This document shows positions 1-5,114 of a stretch of DNA of 5,114 nucleotides, piece by piece; the first letter of the stretch is position 1; each line of letters opens with the position of its first letter. The notes beneath the pieces are model-generated. The model was given only the letters and a program-made list of their open reading frames with translations. It was not told the origin of the DNA and did no database searches. This DNA comes from Paracoccaceae bacterium (lineage in GTDB: Bacteria; Pseudomonadota; Alphaproteobacteria; Rhodobacterales; Rhodobacteraceae): NCBI GenBank assembly GCA_007129775.1, contig SKUV01000393.1, positions 1-5,114 of the forward strand. The letters run 5' to 3'. Made by a program: the position numbers and the translations under genes.

Positions 1-1393
1 GCAGCGGATCGGCGTACTGCCGCACGTTCTTGGCGTGGGACGGCATGATCATCTTCATGAAGTCCTTGGCCGTGCGGTAGCCCTGATCGCCCTCCACCAG
101 CACCTCGTCGATCTCGCGCGAGTAGAGATCGCGGATCGAGCGTTTGATCAGGTTGCCCTCCTCGTAGATCGGGGCGGGGGCGATGGATTTCAGCGTCAGT
201 TCGCGGATCTGCTCCCACAGCCGCATGAGGTATTCGTAATCGCGCCTGATCTCGGCCTTGGTGCGCTTGGCCCCGGCGGTGCGCACGATCAGCCCGGCGC
301 CCTCGGGCACCTCGATGTCCTGCGCGATGTCCTTGAGCTTCTTGCGGTCGGCGGCATTGGTGATCTTGCGGCTGATCCCGCCGCCGCGGGCGGTGTTGGG
401 CATCAGGACGCAATAGCGGCCCGCGAGCGACAGATAGGTGGTCAGCGCAGCACCCTTGTTGCCGCGTTCCTCCTTGACCACCTGCACCAGCATGATCTGG
501 CGGACCTTCACCACCTCCTGGATCTTGTAGCGCCTTGCCCGCGGCTTGCGCGGCGGGCGGACCTCGTCGCTGACATCCTCGTCGGCGATGGATTCGATCT
601 GGTCGTCGATTTCGGCGGCGTGATCGACCGCGGCATAGGGCTTGTCATCCTCGCCCTCGTCGCGCGGATCGCCGGCGATGCCGCCCTTGCCCCGGGCCGG
701 GCGCCGGCGCCGGCCGGAGCCCCCCCTGCCCTTGTCGCCGGTGTCCGTATCGTCGCTGTCGGCCGATTGCGCCTTCGCCGGCGCATCATCGTCGGGCATG
801 TCGGCGGCGTCCTCCGCCTCACCTGCCCCCACGTCGCCGGCGTCGAGATCGACCACATCCATGCCCGGGATGGAGGCCGGCACATCGGCGGTGCGCACCG
901 CATCGCGCGGCGCCCCGCTGCTTTCGGCGGCCGCGCCGCCGCCCTCGGCCGCGCCGTCCGCCCCGGAGCCATCGGTGTCGGCGGCATCAGCCCAGGCGTC
1001 ATCGGCCTCGGGCGTGTCCGTGGCGGCTTCGGCATCGCCATTGCCGCGGCCCGCGCGGCGCTTGCGGCGGGGGCTGCGGCCCTCGTCATCCTCCTGCGCC
1101 CGCGCAAAGGCGCGCTCTTCCTCCAGAAGCGCCTGCCGGTCGGCAACGGGGATCTGGTAATAGTCGGGGTGGATCTCCGAGAAGGCGAGGAAGCCGTGGC
1201 GGTTTCCGCCGTAATCCACAAAGGCCGCCTGCAATGACGGCTCCACCCGCGTCACCTTGGCGAGATAGATATTTCCTGCCAACTGGCGGCGATTCGCCGC
1301 CTCGAAATCAAATTCCTCGACGCGGGTTCCATCCACCACCACGACGCGGGTCTCTTCCGCGTGGGTGGCATCGATCAGCATTTTCTTGGCCAT
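1..1393 (-). CDS. rne: Ribonuclease E, N-terminal part (runs off the left edge)
   Basis: This is the endoribonuclease that starts bulk mRNA decay and processes rRNA and tRNA precursors as the core of the degradosome. 464 codons are visible. It opens MAKKMLIDAT, followed by the split S1 RNA-binding domain: AAFVDYGGNRHGF (about 56-68) holds the two Phe residues equivalent to E. coli F57 and F67, and KEERGNKGAALT (about 307-318) holds the Lys equivalent to K112. GLIVRTAG carries R371 and T372, matching the 5'-monophosphate sensor R169/T170 of E. coli. The window ends around the start of the DNase I-like catalytic domain, so the catalytic aspartates, zinc link and C-terminal scaffold are outside. 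Residues about 93-286 are a low-complexity insertion of roughly 200 residues relative to E. coli. It is Asp/Glu/Ala/Gly-rich with Arg clusters at 106-116, 228-236 and 279-288. The start was chosen because the family-typical N-terminus begins there, with GGAAAG just upstream. A second Met lies at codon 5. The identity is secure. Confidence 0.97.
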   Translation of the reverse strand, partial: MAKKMLIDATHAEETRVVVVDGTRVEEFDFEAANRRQLAGNIYLAKVTRVEPSLQAAFVDYGGNRHGFLAFSEIHPDYYQIPVADRQALLEEERAFARAQEDDEGRSPRRKRRAGRGNGDAEAATDTPEADDAWADAADTDGSGADGAAEGGGAAAESSGAPRDAVRTADVPASIPGMDVVDLDAGDVGAGEAEDAADMPDDDAPAKAQSADSDDTDTGDKGRGGSGRRRRPARGKGGIAGDPRDEGEDDKPYAAVDHAAEIDDQIESIADEDVSDEVRPPRKPRARRYKIQEVVKVRQIMLVQVVKEERGNKGAALTTYLSLAGRYCVLMPNTARGGGISRKITNAADRKKLKDIAQDIEVPEGAGLIVRTAGAKRTKAEIRRDYEYLMRLWEQIRELTLKSIAPAPIYEEGNLIKRSIRDLYSREIDEVLVEGDQGYRTAKDFMKMIMPSHAKNVRQYADPL

Positions 1394-1395
1394 GT

Positions 1396-1401
1396 CTTTC
1401 C
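1396..1401 (-). promoter_or_regulatory. Weak ribosome binding site of rne
   Basis: GGAAAG ends two bases before the rne ATG; counted from the GGA core the spacing is five bases. It is a modest Shine-Dalgarno match. An out-of-frame ATG at 1403-1401 overlaps it. Confidence 0.5.
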
Positions 1402-1424
1402 ATTGCACCGCACGGGGGTCTGCA

Positions 1425-1446
1425 CCGTCCCGAAGAAACGGGACGG
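1425..1446 (-). promoter_or_regulatory. Perfect 8-bp hairpin close to the rne start
   Basis: On the minus strand CCGTCCCG is followed by the loop TTTCTT and then CGGGACGG, a perfect 8-bp stem with a six-base loop. Its 3' foot lies about 31 bases before the rne ATG. The U-rich loop is a plausible RNase E or protein contact in the leader RNA. No U-run follows, so it does not resemble an intrinsic terminator. The hexamer-plus-one CGGTGCA occurs at its 3' foot (1427-1421) and again at 1410-1404. The structure is seen directly; the function is inferred. Confidence 0.55.
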
Positions 1447-1574
1447 CGGGTCAGCCGGTTGCGGTGTCGTGTTGAGGCGATGCCCGCCCGTGTGCCGCCC
1501 TGATCCGCGAGGCCGTCGGGGCCGGTCGCTTGAGGGGTGGGGCATGTCGTCAGGGTCATCGCAGGTCTATCTCC

Positions 1575-1596
1575 GATGCCGCAAGATGGCGGCATC
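1575..1596 (-). promoter_or_regulatory. Perfect 8-bp hairpin in the rne leader
   Basis: On the minus strand GATGCCGC, loop CATCTT, GCGGCATC form a perfect 8-bp stem with a six-base loop, about 180 bases before the rne ATG. The stem and loop lengths equal those of the hairpin at 1425-1446, though the stem sequences differ. There is no U-tract, so a terminator is unlikely. A smaller 5-bp stem (CGGCC, loop ACAC, GGCCG) lies upstream at 1651-1638. Confidence 0.5.
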
Positions 1597-1747
1597 TGTC
1601 GTGAAACCCGGGCGTTGTCAGCGTCTCGGGCAATTCCCGGCCGTGTGGCCGCGCTCTCCTGTCGCGGCGGGCGGGGATGTTGGCCCCGTCACGCGCGGCG
1701 ACAGCGAAACTTGCCGGGCCCTGCGCAAGGCGTCGGCCCGGAGGACA

Positions 1748-1777
1748 ACCTTAGCGGCGAAAAGGTGGAAAAGACAA
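1748..1777 (-). promoter_or_regulatory. Candidate sigma-70-type promoter for rne
   Basis: TTGTCT (1777-1772) and TAAGGT (1753-1748), separated by 18 bases, are a partial match to -35 and -10 hexamers. They sit in the AT-richest patch of an otherwise very GC-rich gap. Transcription from here would give a leader of roughly 345 bases. The -10 match is poor, so this is a candidate only. Confidence 0.25.
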
Positions 1778-1819
1778 TGGCCTATTTTCACCGCCCGCCC
1801 TGCCCGGCCCGGGGTGGCC

Positions 1820-1847
1820 GCGCCGGGGCATGGGTGCGCCGGGGCAT
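1820..1847. repeat. 12-bp tandem direct repeat, period 16
   Basis: GCGCCGGGGCAT occurs at 1820-1831 and again, identical, at 1836-1847 on the plus strand, separated by GGGT. The pair lies 40-70 bases upstream of the candidate rne promoter and downstream of dctD. Tandem direct repeats in this position can be a regulator site, but a 16-bp period is not an integral number of helical turns. No known operator is recognised. Confidence 0.5.
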
Positions 1848-1885
1848 ATTCTGGCGACAGGCCCTGCGCTTGGCCGGATAGCCCG

Positions 1886-1915
1886 GCGGCTGGCCGGCGC
1901 CGTTTCAGCAGCCGC
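1886..1915 (-). terminator. Inverted repeat directly after dctD, weak terminator candidate
   Basis: Starting at the first base after the dctD stop, the minus strand reads GCGGCTG, then 16 bases, then CAGCCGC, a perfect 7-bp inverted repeat. The position suits transcript-end formation or 3' protection of the dctBD mRNA. No U-run follows and the loop is long, so it is not a classical intrinsic terminator. Confidence 0.3.
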
Positions 1916-3259
1916 TCAGGTGTATTCCGACCGGCTCAGCCCGTATTTCGCCATTTTCTCGTTCAGGGTGCGGCGCGGCAGGCAAAGCTCTTCCATCACC
2001 GCGACGATGGAGCCACGGTGCCGCCGCATCGTGTTGTCGATCAGCATCTTCTCGAAGGCTTCCACATATTCCTTCAGCGGCTTGCCCTCGGTCGTCATCG
2101 CCGGTCCGGCGGCCTCGTTGTCGGCCATCAGGAGCGACGCGATGGAGCCGGAGCCGCGCCGGTTCTGCAGCACCGCCCGTTCGGCGATGTTGATCAACTG
2201 GCGCACATTGCCGGGCCAGGGCGCCTGCAGAAGCTGCGCGGCCTCCTGCGCGGTGACCTGCGGCGGCTCGCAGCCGTATTCCTCGGCGAATTGCTCGGAA
2301 TAGGCGGTGAACAGCGACAGGATATCCTCGCCCCGCGCGCGCAGGGGCGGCAGCGTGATCTTGAGCGCGGCGAGCCGGAAATAGAGGTCCGGGCGCAGCA
2401 CGTCTTCGAGCGTGCGGTCCTGTTCATGGGTGTTGCAGATGGCGATGATGCGGGTTTCGGCCGGGCTGCCCTGATCGTTGATGAAGGTCAGAAGCCGGGC
2501 CTGCAGGCTCTGGCTCAGCGCCTCCACATCCTCCAGGCACAGCGTGCCGCCGCGCGCTTCCTCCACCAGCGGCAGGCGCGCCTCGGCGCCGCCGGCGCCG
2601 TCCACCGGGCCAAAGAGCCGCGCGGCCAGACGGTCCGCGTCATGGGCGGCGCAGGAGATGCTGACGAAACGGCGGCCCGCGCGCGGCCCCACGGCATGGA
2701 GCGCATGGGCCACCAGCGTCTTGCCCGTGCCGGTCTCGCCGTCGATCAGCACATGGCCGTCGGCCTGCCCGAGATCGAGGATATCCTCTCGCAGCCGCTC
2801 CATCTGGGCCGAGGCGCCCACCAGCTTGCGCATCAGCACCGGCCCCGCGGCCAGTTCCTGCCGCAGCGCTCGGTTTTCCAGCGTCAGCCGCCGCGCCTGC
2901 ACCGCGCGCTTGGCCAGTTCGGTCATCCGGTCGGGGTTGAACGGCTTTTCCAGAAAGTCGAAGGCGCCGATGCGCATCGCCTCCACCGCGATGGGCACAT
3001 CGCCATGGCCGGTGATCATGATCACCGGCAGGCTGGAATCGGCGCTGAGCAGGCGCTTCAGCAGCACCATGCCGTCCATCCCGGGCATCTTGATGTCGCT
3101 GATCACGACCCCTGGAAAATCCGCCGGCAGGTTGCGCAGGGCCTCCTCGGCGCTGGCGTAGGTTTCGGTCTCGAAGCCCGAGAGGGCCAGCCATTGGCTG
3201 ATCGACTGGCGCATGTCCTGTTCGTCATCGACGATCGCCACCTTCATCGTGCGCGTCAT
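1916..3259 (-). CDS. dctD: DctD-like response regulator, AAA+ with degenerate sigma-54 motifs
   Basis: This 447-residue protein has the full-length architecture of an NtrC/DctD-type regulator. The receiver (about 5-120) has acidic D11/D12, phospho-acceptor D55, T83 and K105 (EKPF). The AAA+ domain (about 145-375) has Walker A GETGTGKT (174-181, K180), Asn276 at the sensor I position, arginine-finger candidates R289 and R295 (LRPDLYFRL), and sensor II WPGNVRQL (348-355). The C-terminal Fis-type helix-turn-helix (about 405-443) contains GSIVAVMEEL and LPRRTLNEKM. Two core elements depart from the family: the GAFTGA loop reads DGAGGA (220-225), losing Phe-Thr, and Walker B GGTLFLDE reads GGTLCLED (E243, D244). 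It lies 25 bases after the kinase gene, its presumed phosphodonor, on the same strand. DctD proteins activate C4-dicarboxylate uptake genes with sigma-54; here activation through sigma-54 is doubtful, and a repressor or sigma-70 role is possible. The start is supported by AAGGGAG five bases upstream; Met5 is an alternative. Confidence 0.9.
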   Translation of the reverse strand: MTRTMKVAIVDDEQDMRQSISQWLALSGFETETYASAEEALRNLPADFPGVVISDIKMPGMDGMVLLKRLLSADSSLPVIMITGHGDVPIAVEAMRIGAFDFLEKPFNPDRMTELAKRAVQARRLTLENRALRQELAAGPVLMRKLVGASAQMERLREDILDLGQADGHVLIDGETGTGKTLVAHALHAVGPRAGRRFVSISCAAHDADRLAARLFGPVDGAGGAEARLPLVEEARGGTLCLEDVEALSQSLQARLLTFINDQGSPAETRIIAICNTHEQDRTLEDVLRPDLYFRLAALKITLPPLRARGEDILSLFTAYSEQFAEEYGCEPPQVTAQEAAQLLQAPWPGNVRQLINIAERAVLQNRRGSGSIASLLMADNEAAGPAMTTEGKPLKEYVEAFEKMLIDNTMRRHRGSIVAVMEELCLPRRTLNEKMAKYGLSRSEYT

Positions 3260-3264
3260 CTGGT

Positions 3265-3271
3265 CTCCCTT
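3265..3271 (-). promoter_or_regulatory. Strong ribosome binding site of dctD
   Basis: AAGGGAG lies five bases before the ATG at 3259, in the short gap after the kinase stop. It fixes the first Met as the start rather than Met5, and indicates independent re-initiation within a dctB-dctD transcript. Confidence 0.8.
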
Positions 3272-3284
3272 GTCTGCACGGACC

Positions 3285-5102
3285 TCATTCCGCCGCCTCG
3301 ACGGCCGGCTCCGGGCCCGCCAGCGGCAGTTGCACCTCGAAAACCGCGCCGCCGTCGGGGGCGTTGCGCGCGGTCAGCCGGCCGCCGAAATCGCTGACGA
3401 TTCCGGACGAGATCGCAAGGCCCAGCCCCACGCCCTCGCCCGGTTTCTTGGTGGTATGGAAGGGCTCGAACAGCTTGTCCAGATCGTCCAGCCCGTCGCC
3501 ATTGTCGCGCACCGTCAGAATCGCGCTGTCGCCCACAGACAGCAGGATATCCACCTGCGGCCGGTCCGTCGCCTTCGTGGCGTCGAGCGCATTGCGCAGA
3601 AGGTTGATGATCACCTGCTCCATCCGGATGCGGTCGGCCATCACGATCACCGGCTCGCGCGGCAGGGTGCGCGTGATCTCCAGCCTGCGCGCCTTGAGCT
3701 GCGGCTCCATCATCGCCAGCGCACCCGAGATGCAGGAGCGCAGATCCAGCGGCTCCACCGCATCGCCGCCCTTGCGGGCATAGCTTTTCAGTTGCCGCGT
3801 GATCGCCACCATCCGCTCGATCAGGTCGTCGATGCGCTGGAACGAGGCCAGCGCCTCATCCGGGCGGCGGCGCTGGAGCAACAGCCGCGCACCGGCCAGA
3901 TAGGTCTTCATCGCGGCCAGGGGCTGGTTCAACTCGTGACTGACGGCCGCCGACATCTCGCCCAATGCCGCCAGTTTCGACGATTGCGCCAGCGTCTGTT
4001 CGGCCACGGCAAGGTCTTTCTGCACCCGCTCGCGTTCGGCCACCTCGCGCTGAAGTCGGGCGTTGAGAAGCCTCAGTTCAGCCGATTCCCGCTGCATGAA
4101 GCTCATCCGCGACCACGCGCGGCGCGATATGAAATAGAACGACAGCGCCAGCAGCAGCGCAAAGCCCATGATCACCAGCGACAGCACGCCGTTGACCCGT
4201 TCGCGCACGCTGTCATAGCGGGTGAACGAGATCAGCCGCCAGCCACGAAAGGGAATGCGCGCCTCCGAGCGCAGCACCGCCTCGCCGCGCAGATAGGCAT
4301 CCGGTGCGCGCTGCGCCCAGTCGGTGGTGGCCTGAATGGCCCGGCGGATCGCCGAGGGCGCATCCTGCACCATCAGCGCTTCGTCCATCATCAGCCCGCG
4401 CCAGCGCGGCTCGGTCGCAAGGATGATCCTGCCCTCGCTGTTGGTCACCGCGACGGCATCGGTAAAGCCGGCCCAGGAGCGTTCGAACTTGATCAGATCG
4501 ACGCCGACCGCGATCACCCCCAGAAAGCGCGAGCCATCGAAGACCGGGCGCGAGAAGGCGAATTCATAGGCGCCGCTGCCGGTTTCCCCGAGGCTGAAGA
4601 CCGTGTCGGTGGATTGGCGGGCCTCGCGGAAATGGGCCTCGCCCGAGGCATCGCCGTCGATCTGGTTGCGGTCGGTCGCGGCGACGATGCGGCCCGCGGA
4701 ATCCAGCAACTGGATCGAGGCCGCGCCGATTTCCCCCTGAACCGAGATCAGCCTTTGCGAGGTCTGCCCGTAATCACCCGACAAGAGCGCATTGATCAGT
4801 TCGGGGTCGCGCGCCAGCAGCAACGGCACCACCGAGGTGCGCTGCAACTCGCTCTGGACATTGCCGGAATAGAGCACGGCGCGCAATTCGGCGCGGTTGC
4901 GCACCGATTCCGTGAAACGGTCGGTCAGCCAGAGGTTGGTGAACCAGACCGCCGCCACCGCAACAGTCAGCAGGCCGGCCACGAAAAGCCTCAGGGTCCA
5001 GCGCACGCGCCGGGCCTCGGGCGCCTCGGCAGAGGCGCCCCTGCCGGCCGGCCCGGGCTTTCGGGCGGCCTTGTGTCGGGGGGGCTGGGATGCGGCGCTC
5101 AT
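3285..5102 (-). CDS. dctB: DctB-type C4-dicarboxylate sensor histidine kinase
   Basis: This 605-residue inner-membrane kinase is the presumed partner of the downstream regulator. The order is: an Ala/Pro/basic cytoplasmic tail (1-36), TM1 (about 37-57), a periplasmic region of about 245 residues resembling the tandem PAS-like sensor of DctB (58-303), TM2 (about 305-326), then a charged, probably coiled-coil linker (331-372). The HisKA domain has AVSHELNQPLAAM with phospho-acceptor H389. The HATPase domain has N-box INLLRNALDA (499-508, N500/N504), G1 DNGDGL (533-538), F-box LFEPFHTTK (544-552) and G2 GVGLGLAIS (557-565). All kinase motifs are intact. The SHELNQPLAAM H-box and the two-TM layout are typical of DctB, which binds periplasmic succinate, fumarate or malate; the ligand here is inferred from family. 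The N-terminus is uncertain: no Shine-Dalgarno is visible before the ATG at 5102, the frame stays open to the window edge, and a GTG at codon 33 (RRVRW) lies close to TM1. Confidence 0.92.
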   Translation of the reverse strand: MSAASQPPRHKAARKPGPAGRGASAEAPEARRVRWTLRLFVAGLLTVAVAAVWFTNLWLTDRFTESVRNRAELRAVLYSGNVQSELQRTSVVPLLLARDPELINALLSGDYGQTSQRLISVQGEIGAASIQLLDSAGRIVAATDRNQIDGDASGEAHFREARQSTDTVFSLGETGSGAYEFAFSRPVFDGSRFLGVIAVGVDLIKFERSWAGFTDAVAVTNSEGRIILATEPRWRGLMMDEALMVQDAPSAIRRAIQATTDWAQRAPDAYLRGEAVLRSEARIPFRGWRLISFTRYDSVRERVNGVLSLVIMGFALLLALSFYFISRRAWSRMSFMQRESAELRLLNARLQREVAERERVQKDLAVAEQTLAQSSKLAALGEMSAAVSHELNQPLAAMKTYLAGARLLLQRRRPDEALASFQRIDDLIERMVAITRQLKSYARKGGDAVEPLDLRSCISGALAMMEPQLKARRLEITRTLPREPVIVMADRIRMEQVIINLLRNALDATKATDRPQVDILLSVGDSAILTVRDNGDGLDDLDKLFEPFHTTKKPGEGVGLGLAISSGIVSDFGGRLTARNAPDGGAVFEVQLPLAGPEPAVEAAE

Positions 5103-5114
5103 GGCAGCAGGATA

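Larger units (their letters stand above)
1394..1915 (-). other. dctD-rne intergenic region, probable long rne leader
   Basis: These 522 bases separate the stop of the response regulator from the start of rne. No open frame here looks like a protein. The frames that cross it on either strand are GC-driven shadows with Arg/Pro/Gly-rich translations and no recognisable motif. Read on the minus strand the order is: a 7-bp inverted repeat after the dctD stop, a 12-bp tandem repeat, an AT-richer stretch with promoter-like hexamers (about 1795-1741), then about 350 bases containing several short GC-rich stems and two perfect 8-bp hairpins. In E. coli the rne 5' leader is also several hundred bases long and its stem-loops mediate autoregulation by RNase E. 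A similar role here is inference from position and structure, not from sequence similarity. Confidence 0.6.

Noticed and set aside
35..1237. 400-codon open frame on the plus strand, antisense to rne
   Set aside because: It lies opposite a clear rne reading frame, has a low-complexity translation without motifs, and is explained by high GC codon bias.
1308..1595. 95-codon minus-strand open frame in the rne leader overlapping the rne start
   Set aside because: Its translation is Arg/Pro/Gly-rich, it has no recognisable motif, it shares bases with the rne coding start, and it contains the hairpins. I treat it as leader, not a gene.
1724..1739. GG-N10-GC match with TTGC on the minus strand as a sigma-54 promoter for rne
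   Set aside because: Only the minimal GG/GC and TTGC positions fit. The rest of the -24 element does not match, and such matches are expected by chance in GC-rich DNA.
1886..1915. Classical rho-independent terminator after dctD
   Set aside because: The inverted repeat is real but has a 16-base loop and no U-run, so I kept it only as a weak candidate.
1361..3397. 678-codon open frame on the plus strand across the gap and dctD
   Set aside because: It covers the antisense of a well-supported dctD and a non-coding gap. Its translation is Arg/Gly/His-rich with no domain, so it is a shadow frame.

Overview
The window is GC-rich and reads as an alphaproteobacterial chromosome, most likely Rhodobacterales. 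The grounds are the DctB/DctD pair, an RNase E that starts MAKKMLIDATHAEET, and the large charged insertion in the S1 domain of that RNase E. This placement rests on recognising the proteins, not on a search. All three genes lie on the minus strand, so transcription runs from the right edge to the left edge.

Layout in transcription order. (1) Positions 5102-3285 encode a membrane sensor histidine kinase of the DctB type, essentially complete, though its start lies only 12 bases from the window edge. (2) After a 25-base gap with a strong ribosome binding site, positions 3259-1916 encode a DctD-like response regulator with receiver, AAA+ and Fis-type DNA-binding domains. (3) A 522-base non-coding gap (1915-1394) holds a 7-bp inverted repeat right after the dctD stop, a 12-bp tandem repeat, an AT-richer promoter-like patch, and a leader with two perfect 8-bp hairpins. 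(4) Positions 1393-1 encode the N-terminal 464 residues of RNase E (rne), which runs off the left edge.

DctB and DctD form one operon and a phosphorelay. In the best-studied relatives, DctB senses C4-dicarboxylates in the periplasm and DctD switches on dicarboxylate uptake. No transporter gene is visible here, so the substrate is inferred from family only. RNase E is functionally unrelated housekeeping RNA-decay machinery and probably has its own promoter and regulated leader in the gap.

The most notable observation is that this DctD-like protein is degenerate at the residues that define a sigma-54 activator. The GAFTGA loop is shortened and loses its Phe-Thr. The Walker B Asp-Glu pair reads Glu-Asp. 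The receiver, Walker A, arginine fingers, sensor II and helix-turn-helix are intact. The protein may therefore regulate without remodelling sigma-54 polymerase. I see no mobile element, CRISPR array, tRNA or rRNA.
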